Below are positions 51,761-63,900 of a DNA stretch of 64,000 nucleotides, one piece after another (the first letter of the stretch is position 1; each line of letters begins with the position of its first letter). A program made the position numbers and the translations under genes. The DNA lies in contig DASQDI010000152.1 in assembly GCA_035634255.1 (NCBI GenBank), positions 55,628-119,627 on the forward strand, written 5' to 3'. The DNA is from DATLMR01 sp035634255. GTDB lineage: Bacteria; Acidobacteriota; Blastocatellia; UBA7656. The notes below the pieces were generated by a model, which was not told the origin of the DNA, made no database searches, and saw nothing but the letters and a program-made list of their open reading frames with translations.

Positions 51761-51788
51761 AGAAAGCCGGAGCTAGCTCCGGCTTTCT
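51761..51788. terminator. bidirectional palindromic terminator
   Basis: A 28-base perfect palindrome centred on AGCTAGCT, with CTTTCTCC beyond it on plus and CTTTCTTTATT on minus. It lies between the convergent mocA-like gene and the small membrane protein gene and can end both. Confidence 0.75.
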
Positions 51789-51813
51789 CCAATGCCCGTT
51801 TAAGCTCGATATG

Positions 51814-52179
51814 TTATACAGCGACCTTATCTGCCCGTACTGCGCGAGACGGCGACTCGAAAGGAATGACCCGCCCAGGGTTCGCTGCGCTCTCGTACTC
51901 GGCCAGGCGCGCGGCCCTAAGGTGTTGGGCGTAGACGGCTCGATTCGCCGCCAGCTCGTAGCTGTGCCCCCCGCACTGGGCGCAGTTGCCGAAGCGGTCG
52001 AGATAAGTCTTCAAGGGACGCTCGTCGTCCCCGGAGCAATCTCCGCAGATTATCTGAACACCCACGGTCATCAACGACCCGCGCGGCTCTCTAAGCTGGC
52101 TCGGGTCAGTCTTCTGGCTCTTAATCACGTAAAGGCTGAATGCAAGAGCTATTACTGTCGCCGCAATGATAATCAGCAT
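51814..52179 (-). CDS. small membrane protein with zinc-ribbon-like Cys pairs
   Basis: A 121-residue protein: N-terminal membrane helix (LIIIAATVIALAFSLYVI), then ICGDCSG and NCAQCGG, two CxxC pairs that could bind one zinc. The rest is an Ala/Arg-rich helix. AGGAG lies eight bases before the ATG at 52179. No family recognised. Confidence 0.7.
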   Translation of the reverse strand: MLIIIAATVIALAFSLYVIKSQKTDPSQLREPRGSLMTVGVQIICGDCSGDDERPLKTYLDRFGNCAQCGGHSYELAANRAVYAQHLRAARLAEYESAANPGRVIPFESPSRAVRADKVAV

Positions 52180-52660
52180 AACGATCTCCTCGTCTTAGTC
52201 AATCAACATCTTAAACGGCCTGCTAACTCCTCGCCGCCTCTTTCACATACGAATGCCTGCAGAGCGAGTTCTTGCCCGCCCTCCATCTCTGTAGCAACGT
52301 CTATGCCAGTTGACGGTGAACGTGTCCCCAATGGGGAGACGTGCGTAATTTGAGATTAATGCGCGTCGGTTCCGGTGATAAAAAATACTTTCGCGAAAGC
52401 TGTGGGGTGAAAATGCAAGCTTATAGTACAAACCTGTACAGATTCACTCCACCTGACCGGCCGTTCCTGAGATGGAGATGGGTTGGCGGGATGATAGACA
52501 CATTCTTTGCGGCGGCCGGTCGCATGAGGGTCATTTCATTGCGATACCCGAACGGGTAATTTAAGCGCGGGCCGAGCACGGAAGTTTACGCGCGAGTGTG
52601 TAGAAGTTTGTGCCCGCGGTGGATAAAAAAGTCCTAGACCGGTTTCAAGTGTAATTGAAA
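52180..52660. other. 481-base AT-richer intergenic region with two dyads
   Basis: Contains CTTTCGCGAAAG (52388-52399), a perfect palindrome, and GTACA-AACC-TGTAC (52426-52439), 26 bases apart. These could be operators. One 72-codon plus-strand frame exists but has no ribosome site or family likeness. It lies upstream of the small minus-strand membrane protein gene. Confidence 0.4.
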
Positions 52661-53776
52661 CTAAGAAGTGCTCCGCTTGATATAAGTACGCGCGGCGGTC
52701 GTGCGGATGACGTCAGGGATATTCTTGTTCAAAGATAGGGCGCGCATGTCTCGGGTCTGAATGCGATTGAGGAAGCCGAGGCTGATCGCGATGGGCGTGC
52801 GCGGGTTACGGACTAGGTTATGGATGACCGTATAGGACCGCGTCCACGCGCGGTTCTGGCCTATCTGTCGGAGCACGTCTTCCGGCACGGTTTTAATCGC
52901 CGAGATGCTTTCGACTTCCGTGTCGGTCAGGCGAGGGTTGCGCAGGACCGCCGAAGCGACTATCCGGTTGGCGTCGCGCACAAGAATCGTGCGGGCCTCG
53001 CGCGTCCCTTTGATCGCGAGCATCACGCGGTCTTTGATGCTCATCAGGGCCACCTGCTGAAAGATGGGCACTCGCTCGGGCGACAGCTCGACCTGCTCGG
53101 CCCCCGCTTCCATGACCATCTGCTCGATGTCTATCCGCTGGTCCGGGGGGGCCGGAGCCGTGTCGAACGGGCCGAACTCCTCTTCGTATTCCGCGACGAC
53201 CGAATCGTCCACGCCCCCCTCGATGAGGCCGAGCCGTATGAGATCCTCTATGCCGCTGATGCTTACGGTGTGGCGCGCGGCCTCCTGCTGCGAGCGGGCG
53301 ATGGCTTCGGCTTCCGCGCGCACGCGCTGTTCTCCGGCGACCATTTCCGCGCCGAATTGCTTCTCGAAAAACTCCGCGCGGACTTCGCGGGCGCGCCTCT
53401 CGGCCTCGGGGGTCCGCCCCGGATTGGAGAGGATAGCTTCTATTATTTCGGGCGAGCGGATGAGGCTCTGCTGCTTGAGCGATATGGCCTCGATTATGGC
53501 CGGGTCCTGGCTGCGCGCGGCGATGAAGGCCAGGGCCGCGTCAGGGGTCGCGCGATTGAATACGGCCGCTTCGATCACCTCCCGCGGGGAGCGCGGCCAC
53601 GCGCAGAGAAAGGCCAGCACTTCCGGCACGGACTCCGGGTCCCCCGCCAGGGCGGCGAAGGACGATGGGTCGAGCGTATCGATGGTCGCGGCGGCGGCGG
53701 CGGACACCTCGGGGCTCTCGTCATCGCGGAGCGCCACCAGCACTTCGAGCATCTGCTCGTTGGTGAGAGGCAGCAT
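52661..53776 (-). CDS. HEAT-like helical-repeat hypothetical protein
   Basis: At least 371 residues of short helical pairs (PEIIEAILSNPGRTPEAERRA, RLTDTEVESISAIKTVPEDVL, LVRNPRTPIAISLGFLNRIQ). The C-terminal third (IKDRVMLAIKGTREARTILVRDANRIV) resembles a family found in delta-proteobacteria and Acidobacteria with unknown function. The first ATG is at 53776, but protein-like sequence continues upstream in frame for some 40 codons (SANILQALKTGAAPPAVKLAAARG), with no ATG, GTG, TTG or CTG except one internal CTG. An ATC at 53849-53851 has GGAG about nine bases upstream. The true start is unresolved. Confidence 0.8.
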   Translation of the reverse strand: MLPLTNEQMLEVLVALRDDESPEVSAAAAATIDTLDPSSFAALAGDPESVPEVLAFLCAWPRSPREVIEAAVFNRATPDAALAFIAARSQDPAIIEAISLKQQSLIRSPEIIEAILSNPGRTPEAERRAREVRAEFFEKQFGAEMVAGEQRVRAEAEAIARSQQEAARHTVSISGIEDLIRLGLIEGGVDDSVVAEYEEEFGPFDTAPAPPDQRIDIEQMVMEAGAEQVELSPERVPIFQQVALMSIKDRVMLAIKGTREARTILVRDANRIVASAVLRNPRLTDTEVESISAIKTVPEDVLRQIGQNRAWTRSYTVIHNLVRNPRTPIAISLGFLNRIQTRDMRALSLNKNIPDVIRTTAARTYIKRSTS

Positions 53777-53979
53777 GCCTCGGGCCGCCGCGAGCTTGAC
53801 CGCCGGAGGGGCCGCGCCCGTCTTCAGGGCTTGTAGAATATTGGCAGAGATGGTTTCTGTCTCCGATCCGTCTGGTTGGGGTTCCGTTTCAGGGGCAGGC
53901 TTGGGGGGCGGGCAGCGAGCGAAGGGTACTACAGACCTTTGAGTTATTCAACACTATGTTCGCGACTAAGTGACCGGGA

Positions 53980-54039
53980 GCGTCGGGCGGCAGGCTGAGA
54001 GGTCGAATAAGAACCCCTCGAACACCTGCCGCCCGACGC
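53980..54039 (-). repeat. 15-bp perfect stem-loop downstream of secA
   Basis: 53980-53994 pairs perfectly with 54025-54039 around a 30-base loop, starting 13 bases after the secA stop. No T run follows on the minus strand, so it may protect the 3' end rather than act as an intrinsic terminator. Confidence 0.6.
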
Positions 54040-54051
54040 CCGTCAACGTCG

Positions 54052-56913
<2,862 letters not shown>

Positions 56914-57304
56914 AGGTTTCTCTAGTTGGGTCCCCCGCCCCCGGCCGGGGGCCGCCCGCGTTTTACGCCGGGGCGATTAAAACAATGAGCCTGCTGACCT
57001 CAGGCCCGCGACCCGCAGGCCCGCGCGTTCCCTTGGCAACAGGCTTCGATATAGACTCGATTAGGATACGGTCACATCCAGCCTTCAAGTTGCTAAGAAT
57101 ACCGATTTAGAATTTTATTTGATGCCACACGGCGAGTCAAACGTTGTAGAAATCGGCCCGGCCCGCCGCGCCCGGCCTTCGCTCCGCCCGGCGCACGTTT
57201 GTTAATAAACCGCCGAATAACCGGGCGAACCGGGGCCGGAGGGGCGGGGCCTCCCGCCCGAACGGGTAATGGGAAGCGCCGAAAAAAGTGCAAAAAAAAT
57301 AGTG
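56914..57304. other. intergenic region between secA and the pilus promoter
   Basis: Roughly 390 bases that must include the secA promoter on the minus strand. A GC-rich block (57155-57265) with GGGCGG/CCGCCC repeats and an A-rich stretch (57285-57300) are visible. No gene-like frame with a ribosome site and no transcription signal I can defend. Confidence 0.4.
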
Positions 57305-57333
57305 TTGACATAGGTGAGGGCCGATGGTAGAAC
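57305..57333 (+). promoter_or_regulatory. promoter of the pilMNOPQ operon
   Basis: A perfect -35 TTGACA (57305-57310), 17-base spacer, and TAGAAC (57328-57333) as -10. An A-rich tract precedes the -35. Transcription from about 57340 would place the riboswitch near the 5' end of the mRNA. Confidence 0.65.
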
Positions 57334-57382
57334 TGGCGTCGGCGGCAAAAGTGTCGCTTAGATGTTTGATCGGTTGTGAAGA

Positions 57383-57497
57383 CTGAAGCACCGAAATGGC
57401 ACACCAGGAGTGATCCTGGGTCGCAAAGCCGTGGTCTTCGGGGTCGGTTCCTGCTCGAACCCCTCGAAGAATGTCTGGTTACCGAAGTGATCTTCAG
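57383..57497 (+). ncRNA. cyclic di-GMP-I (GEMM-I) riboswitch
   Basis: The leader matches the class I c-di-GMP aptamer. P1 pairs CUGAAG-CAC (57383-57391) with GUG-AU-CUUCAG (57487-57497). P2 is CCAGGA-GUGA-UCCUGG (57404-57419) with the required GNRA tetraloop. The conserved junction GGUCGCAAAGCC (57419-57430) corresponds to GGGACGCAAAGCC, and the 3' part GGUUACCGAAG (57478-57488) corresponds to GGGGUUACCGAUGG. P3 is UCUUCG...CGAAGA (57435-57471). The position equivalent to G20 is G (57399), which favours c-di-GMP over cGAMP. The expression platform in the 180 bases before pilM is not obvious. Confidence 0.85.
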
Positions 57498-57676
57498 CAG
57501 TCGTGTCTACAGTCTTCTCGCCTCGGAACCCGGCCCCCGGATCAGCTCCCTCAAGCTCTCAGCTATCTTCTCGTCGTCCTTGATTCAAGTCTGCCCCTGC
57601 GACTCGATTCTAGACCGCCGGTCGTCGATTCGCGGCCCCGTCTTAGATTCGGATCAAAGTCCTTCCGGGGGATCAT

Positions 57677-58741
57677 ATGTTTGGGAAAAAGAATAGAAGC
57701 ATCGTCGGGCTCGACATCGGCTCCAGCGCGTTGAAAGCCGTCGAGATGAAGCAGGTTCGGGGAGGCTTCGAGCTGGTCCACATCGCCCACCAGAATCTTC
57801 AGTCCGACACCATAGTCGACGGCCACATCATCGATCTCAATCACGTGAGCGACTGCATCAACCGCATCTGGAGCGAGCAGAATATCAAGACCAACCAGAT
57901 CGCGACCTCGCTCTCCGGCCACGCCGTGATCGTGAAGAAGATAACCCTCCCGGCCATGCCCGAGGAAGAACTGGACGAGCAGATCCATTGGGAGGCGGAG
58001 CAGTACATCCCTTTCGACATCAACGACGTGAACCTCTACCACGAAGTCATCGGCTACGACCACACGGGCCAGAACATGGAAGTGCTGCTGGTCGCCTGCA
58101 AGCGCGATAAGATCGCGCAGTTCACGCAGGTCATCTCGCAGGCGGGCAAGCAGCCGGTCATCGTCGACGTCGACGCCTTCGCGCTCCAGAACGCCTACGA
58201 GGCGAACTACCACCCCACGCCGTCGCAGACGGTCGCCCTGCTCGACATCGGGGCCTCCGTCATGACGATCAACATCGTGCGCGGGGTCACTTCGATCTTC
58301 ACGCGCGACATCTCCGCGGGCGGCAACCAGTACACGGACCTGCTCCAGAAAGAGCTCGACCTGACCTTCGAGCAGGCGGAGGCCGTCAAGCGCGGGGGCG
58401 AGTTCAACATGAGCGTGCCCGTAGAACAGGCCGAGCCCGCGCTCCACTCGGTGTCGGAGATGCTCGGGCAGGAGATACACCGCACGCTCGACTTCTTCCG
58501 CTCCACCGCGGTCGAATCGCCGGCGATAGACCGGATGTTGATAGCGGGCGGCTCGTCGAAGGTCGCGCACCTGACCGACTACCTCTCGGACAAATTCCAG
58601 ATGCCCGTCGAGCGGTTCGACTCGTTCCGCTCGATCAAGCTAGACCACAAGCGGTTCGACGAGGAGTACATGAGGGAGCTGTCGCCGAACATGGCCGTGG
58701 CCGTCGGGCTCGCGATTCGGGTGGCGGAGGTGGCGAAATGA
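57677..58741 (+). CDS. pilM: type IV pilus assembly protein PilM
   Basis: A 354-residue actin-like ATPase on the cytoplasmic side of the type IV pilus alignment complex. SIVGLDIGSSALKAVEM is the first phosphate loop and LLDIGASVMTINIV the second; SAGGNQYTDLLQKEL and IAGGSSKVAHLTDYL complete the actin-like core. Its groove binds the N-terminus of PilN. Start ATG at 57677 with GGGGGA upstream. Overlaps pilN by four bases. Confidence 0.96.
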   Translation: MFGKKNRSIVGLDIGSSALKAVEMKQVRGGFELVHIAHQNLQSDTIVDGHIIDLNHVSDCINRIWSEQNIKTNQIATSLSGHAVIVKKITLPAMPEEELDEQIHWEAEQYIPFDINDVNLYHEVIGYDHTGQNMEVLLVACKRDKIAQFTQVISQAGKQPVIVDVDAFALQNAYEANYHPTPSQTVALLDIGASVMTINIVRGVTSIFTRDISAGGNQYTDLLQKELDLTFEQAEAVKRGGEFNMSVPVEQAEPALHSVSEMLGQEIHRTLDFFRSTAVESPAIDRMLIAGGSSKVAHLTDYLSDKFQMPVERFDSFRSIKLDHKRFDEEYMRELSPNMAVAVGLAIRVAEVAK

Positions 58742-59394
58742 TCAGAGTCAACCTACTCGAAGGGACCGCCGAACAGCGAGTCTCGATCCAGAAGACCAAG
58801 GTGGTCGCGCGACGCGGCCAGCAGATATTCATGCTCGCGAGCGCCCTGCTCATACTGGCCATCGCCGTCGGCGCGGACCACCTCTGGACCAACAACGCGC
58901 ACGCCGAAGCCCAGTCCGAGCTCGAACGGGAGCAGGAGGAGGCCAAGAAGCTCGAAGCCGACATAAAGCGCAAGAACGAGCTGGAGGCCGAGCTTAAACA
59001 GGTCGAAGAGCGCATCAAGGTGATCAAGCAGCTCCGCGCGGAACAGAAGGGGCCGGTGGCCATGATGTCCGCGATCAACGAGCGCATGCCGGGCGGGCAG
59101 GCGGACTTCAAGCTCATCAGCGTCGTGCAGAAGGGCACGCGCCTTCAGGTCAAGGGCAGCTCGCTCAACCAGCAGGTCATAGCCGATTTCGTCAAGCAGC
59201 TCGAATTCTCGAACGGCCTCTTCTCCAACCTCATGCTTTCGGTCGACGGTAAGGAGATCAAGCAGGGCGAGTCCGACAAGAAAGACGAGACGCCCGAAGC
59301 CGTGCGCGTCTTCGACTTCACAATCGACTGCGACTACAACAAGCCGCGCGCCGAAGCCGAGAGCGGTCAGGACGCGGCGTCCAAGGGCAAGTGA
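58738..59394 (+). CDS. pilN: type IV pilus assembly protein PilN
   Basis: A 218-residue bitopic inner-membrane protein. The cytoplasmic start IRVNLLEGTAEQR carries the INLL-type motif that docks PilM; a membrane helix (FMLASALLILAIAVGADHLW) follows; the periplasmic part is a coiled coil (EREQEEAKKLEADIKRKNEL) and a ferredoxin-like domain that pairs with PilO. The start overlaps the pilM stop (ATGA), so the two are coupled. Confidence 0.92.
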   Translation: MIRVNLLEGTAEQRVSIQKTKVVARRGQQIFMLASALLILAIAVGADHLWTNNAHAEAQSELEREQEEAKKLEADIKRKNELEAELKQVEERIKVIKQLRAEQKGPVAMMSAINERMPGGQADFKLISVVQKGTRLQVKGSSLNQQVIADFVKQLEFSNGLFSNLMLSVDGKEIKQGESDKKDETPEAVRVFDFTIDCDYNKPRAEAESGQDAASKGK

Positions 59395-59404
59395 AGGAGA
59401 CATT

Positions 59405-60085
59405 ATGGCAGCATCGATGACATCAGTGATGAAAGGGGCGGAGGAATCCGGCAGCTTCTTCGGTCGCCTGCCCTGGTACTACCAGATGGGGTTGCTCCTG
59501 GTGCTGGTCATCCTTTTGATATTCACCGCCGACACCCTGCTCTACAGCGACACGCGCGCGGAGACGGTCAAGATCCAGGAGCAGGTGGAGAATCTGAAGG
59601 CGAAGAACGCGCAGGCGAGCATCATCCGGCAGAACCTCGCCGCCACCGAAGAGACGCTCAGGCAGAAGCGCGAAGAGATGGACCGCCTGCGGGACCTGCT
59701 GCCCGACCAGATCGAGATCTCCCGCGTGTACGAGAACATTAAAGATTTCATGCGCGCGCAGAAGCTCGAACTGAGGCAGTTCGCCCAGAACAAGCCCGAC
59801 CCGTCGGAGTTCTACACGGCCCAGAAGATCCTGGTCCAGGTGAGCGGCTCTTACGACAGCCTCGGCCAGTTCTTCTCGCAGCTCGGGTTCTACAAGCGTA
59901 TATTGAGCGTGGCCGAGGTCGACATAAAACAGGCCGAAGATGGCGCTCAGGAACACGGTCGCTCGATCAACGCATCCTTCGTGGTGACGGCCTACTACAT
60001 CACCCCGGAGAACCTGGAAAAATTAACCTCCAAGAAGCCCGAGTCGCCGGCCGACGACGATAAGAAGGCGAAAAAGCAGAAGTAG
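59405..60085 (+). CDS. pilO: type IV pilus assembly protein PilO
   Basis: A 226-residue protein: membrane helix at about residues 22-45 (YYQMGLLLVLVILLIFTADTL), coiled coil (TLRQKREEMDRLRDLLPDQIEI) and a periplasmic ferredoxin-like domain (VQVSGSYDSLGQFFSQLGFYKRI split at the domain edge). PilO heterodimerises with PilN. Eleven bases after pilN, AAGGAGA ribosome site. The C-terminal Lys/Asp-rich tail is low complexity. Confidence 0.92.
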   Translation: MAASMTSVMKGAEESGSFFGRLPWYYQMGLLLVLVILLIFTADTLLYSDTRAETVKIQEQVENLKAKNAQASIIRQNLAATEETLRQKREEMDRLRDLLPDQIEISRVYENIKDFMRAQKLELRQFAQNKPDPSEFYTAQKILVQVSGSYDSLGQFFSQLGFYKRILSVAEVDIKQAEDGAQEHGRSINASFVVTAYYITPENLEKLTSKKPESPADDDKKAKKQK

Positions 60086-60097
60086 CGGGGTGACGTT

Positions 60098-60787
60098 ATG
60101 ATAGCAAGCTCGATCAAGGAAATGCTGCGCGCGATCTTCGCGTGGGACAAGAATTCGCCGCGCTCTCTCTGCCCCGCTCGGGTCCGAAGGGCCCGCGCCC
60201 TGGCCGCCCTGCTCGCCCTGTCGGCCGCCTTAGCGCAAGGCCCGGCCTACGCCAACGAGCCGGACAGGCAGCAGAGCAACCAGCCGCGCCCGAACAACGA
60301 ATACCTCGGCCCGACCGCCGACAGCATCCGCCCATACAAGCCCGCGGGGCGCGACCCGTTCAAGAAAGTCATCAAGCCCAAGCCGGGGACCGCGAAGGCC
60401 AAGGCCCCGCGCCTACTCGGCTTCCCTCCGCTCGACGTGCGCCGCGCGGAGTTCCGCCAGAAGGTCGACATGGCGCAGGCCCGCGACCTCCCAGACCCCG
60501 ACCCGGTCTCCCAGTACCTCGTGAGCGAGCTGGACATCACGGGCATATTCCGCGACCAGCGCGGCTTCGGGGCCTTCGTGAAGGCGCAGCCGACCGGCAC
60601 GATGTTCTTCATACGCAACGGGGCGCGCTGCTACAACGGGGAGGTCGTGCGCATCGACGGGGACGACGCGGAATCGGGCGGGGCTAAAGTTATGTTCCGC
60701 GAAACCTCCTACATGGAGGTGAACGGCAAACAGACCGCACAGGAGCGCGTAGTCGCCAAAGCGCCCTCCGTGCCGAGTGGCAAATGA
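60098..60787 (+). CDS. pilP: type IV pilus assembly protein PilP
   Basis: A 229-residue PilP-type protein linking PilNO to the secretin PilQ. The export signal is long (about 50 residues, ALAALLALSAALAQGPAYA); it lacks the lipobox of the proteobacterial lipoproteins. A Pro-rich flexible stretch (SIRPYKPAGRDPFKKVIKPK) precedes the beta domain (VSELDITGIFRDQRGFGAFVKA, TMFFIRNGARCYNGEVVRID). Gene order and the domain make the call. Confidence 0.85.
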   Translation: MIASSIKEMLRAIFAWDKNSPRSLCPARVRRARALAALLALSAALAQGPAYANEPDRQQSNQPRPNNEYLGPTADSIRPYKPAGRDPFKKVIKPKPGTAKAKAPRLLGFPPLDVRRAEFRQKVDMAQARDLPDPDPVSQYLVSELDITGIFRDQRGFGAFVKAQPTGTMFFIRNGARCYNGEVVRIDGDDAESGGAKVMFRETSYMEVNGKQTAQERVVAKAPSVPSGK

Positions 60788-60805
60788 TGCGAGTGGGAAA
60801 TGCGA

Positions 60806-60838
60806 AGATTCCGGGGCGAGATTTCGGGCCCGGAATCT
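60806..60838 (+). repeat. stem-loop between pilP and pilQ
   Basis: AGATTCCGGG (60806-60815) pairs with CCCGGAATCT (60829-60838) around a 13-base loop in the 156-base gap. No T run. It may alter the ratio of PilQ to upstream proteins or be an RNA processing site. Confidence 0.5.
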
Positions 60839-60943
60839 CTCGAATTTAAGAGATTGAGTGGAAGATTAGAAGCGGGGTGAGGCAGGCGCAGGAACCATGA
60901 TTGACTGCGAAGGCTTCAGTTTCAATAGAGAGGGGAGATTAAA

Positions 60944-63900
60944 ATGATGATCGCTAGGAGGCTTGTCGTAACACTGGCGCTACTCGCGCTCGTAAGCAAC
61001 GGATTGACATTCGCAAGACCGAGCGCGGCAGCAAAGCCCGGCTCTGACGGCCGGGCGTTCACCGTGGTGGGGCTCAAGCATGAGGTCGCGGGAGCGCTCA
61101 CGCGCATTTCCATCGAGTCCAGCGCTCCTCCTCTCTACACCATACTCCGCCCGACCGAGCGGTCGGTCGTGATCGACCTGCCGGGCGGCGAAGGCTCTCA
61201 GCTCGCGCCCGAGTACGCGGTCATGAATCCGCTCATCGAATCCATCAAGGTGCGCAGGTCCGGCATGGCGGGGAGCGCTCAGGGCCGGACGGTTACGAGG
61301 GTCGAGGTCGTCGCGCGTCAGGAAGTGCGCGACATGTCATCGGTCAGGGGGAACACGCTCGTGATCGAGCTCGCGCCCGAGCGGCTCGCGAAGCAGGAAG
61401 AGGCGACGCCGAAGCCAGCGAAAGATGCGAGGGCCGCGGCCGACAGCTCCGCCCCCGGCGTCTATGTCTACCCCACGCCCGTCAGCGCGCGGAACCCCTC
61501 TTCGATTAATCCGACCGCCCCGGCCGGCGGCGAGAGCGCCGCGAACAGCAATGCCCAGAACGTCCAACAGGCGAAGCCTTCTCAGATGAGGCCCGCGACC
61601 ATGATCCGCTCCGTGCGGCCCGAGGCCGCCGACGGAGGCGTCCGCATCACCATCGATTCGGACGGGACGACTCAGTTCAAGGACTTCGTCCTCTCCGACC
61701 CCTGGCGCATCGTCATCGACGTGACGGGCGTCCGCTCGTCATTCGGCAACAGAATCATTCCTGTGACGGCGGGCCCGATTGACCGCGTGCGCGTGGGCCA
61801 GCCCGCGCCCGACGTGGTTCGCATCGTGGTCGATACGAAGACGAAAGTTCCTTACCGCGTGGTCCGCGAAGGCTCTTCGATTACGATCCTCGTCGGTAAC
61901 GTCCAGACGTCGAGGGCCGAGCCTCAGAACATAAACACGGGCAAGCCTCTCGCGAACGTGGTCGCCCAGCAGCCCGCCTCGCTCAACCCCGAGGTCAGAG
62001 TCGCCGGGCAGAGGGTCGAGAATCAGAGCGAGGTCGCGAAGCCGGTAAACCCGAATGATTCCGCCGACCTTATCGCGCAGGCCGGGAAGCCTTCGGTGGG
62101 CGCGGGACAGTCGAGCGCCCCTCCAAGGGTGACGGCCCAGCCGAATCCGAGGCTGCCGATCTCCTCCGGTCAGCCTTCCGGCTCCGGCAGTCCGGTCAAA
62201 GAGGCGGCGGGCGTGCCGGGCGGCGCGGCTTACACCCGCAGCGCTATGGACGTGCAGAGGCCCAACTCCGTCCCGCCGGGCGTGGTGACCTCCCCGAACG
62301 CGAGGCAGAGGGCCGAGCTCGCCTTCTGCGATCCCGGCTACTCGGGCGGCCTCATCAGCTTCGACCTCCGCGCGGGCGTGGACGTGCGCGACATGCTCAG
62401 GTTCATCTCGCAGGAGCACGGGGTCAATTTCATAGTGGATAAATCGGTCGGGGCCGTGCCGGTCGACATACGGGTGACCGACATACCCTGGAACCAGGTG
62501 ATCGAGTCGGTCCTGCGCGCGAACAGGCTCGGCGCGGTCTGCGAGAGCAACGGCCGCATCATCCGCATAGCGACGCTCACGGCGGTTAAGGAGGAGCAGG
62601 AGCAGCAGCGCCAGCTCAGGGAAGAAGAGGCCAAGCAGATCCCTCTGACCACAAAAATCCTCCAGTTGAAATACGCGAGGGCCGCCGGGTCGCTCGGGTC
62701 GACCGGGTCGGGCCGCAGCGGCGGGAGCAGCGGGGGCGGGGCAGGCGGCGACGGCTCGAAGAGCGGACTCCTCGCGATAGCGAGCAGCCGACTGAGCCCG
62801 CGCGGTCGCATCGAGATGGATTCGCGCACGAACAGCCTCATCATCACAGACCTGCCGGAGTACGTTCATGCGGTCGAGAACATAATCGGGCTGCTCGACA
62901 GGCCCGAGCCTCAGGTCGAGATCGAGGCGCGCATCGTGATCGCGAGCCGCAACTTCCTGCGCGACATCGGCGCGGAGCTTGCGGGCGCGGCGGTCAACCG
63001 CGGCAGGGGTTCCGCAGGCTTATTCGAGACGACGCCCGTGCAGCTCACCGGGAACGCCTTCACGCCGGGCGGCAACGGCTCCGGCTCTGGAAGCGGCTCC
63101 GGGAGCGGGTCCGGGAGCGGCTCGGGTTCAGGCTCCGGCTCCGGTTCGGGCTCGGGCTCGGGCTCGGGCGCTTCTGCGGGGCTCGGCCCCAACCTCGTCG
63201 GGCCGTTCGCCAGCAACGCCCTCCGCGCGGGCGTGGCCAACACGGTGCTCAGCCTGACCACCGGGGCAATCGGCACGGGCCTTCTGTCGCTCGCCATCTC
63301 CGCGTCTGAGACGAAGGGGCAGATTCGCACCATCGCCAGCCCGCGTATAACCGCGCAGGACAACCAGACGGCCGAGATCGTCAACGGCGTGCAGATACCC
63401 GTGCAGACCGTCTCCAACAATACGATCACGACGACCTTCGTCACGGCGGCCCTTCGGCTCGAAATAACTCCGCAGATAATCGAAGAGACGGGCGAAGTGT
63501 TGATGCACGTCGTCGCGGAAAACAACACGGTGAACTTCGCCCTGGCGGGCCAGTTCAACAACGGCACGCCCGGCATCAACACCCAGTCGGCCCAATCAAT
63601 CGTGCGCGTGCAGGACGGGGGCACAACCGTCATGGGCGGCATCAACATCGACAGCGAGGGGCAGACCCTCAACCGGACGCCCGGACTTTCGAGGGTGCCT
63701 CTGGTCGGAGAGCTGTTCAAGCGCAAGTCGATGCGCCGTGACTCCGACGAGATCCTGTTCTTCATCACCCCGCGCATAGTCAGGGGCGACGGCACCCTCG
63801 GCCCGAGGACCTTCGGCCCGCAGCGCAGCTCGGTCGAGCCCGGCGCTCCGAATAATCCGGCGACGCAGCGCGCGGCCGTGCCCGACAAGGCCGCGGACAA

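Noticed and set aside
52341..52559. Small plus-strand open frame of 72 codons in the AT-richer gap
   Set aside because: No ribosome site, no recognisable motif, and the region is better explained as regulatory.
57376..57696. Open frames through the riboswitch region ahead of pilM
   Set aside because: The sequence matches a conserved RNA structure, and translations look random.
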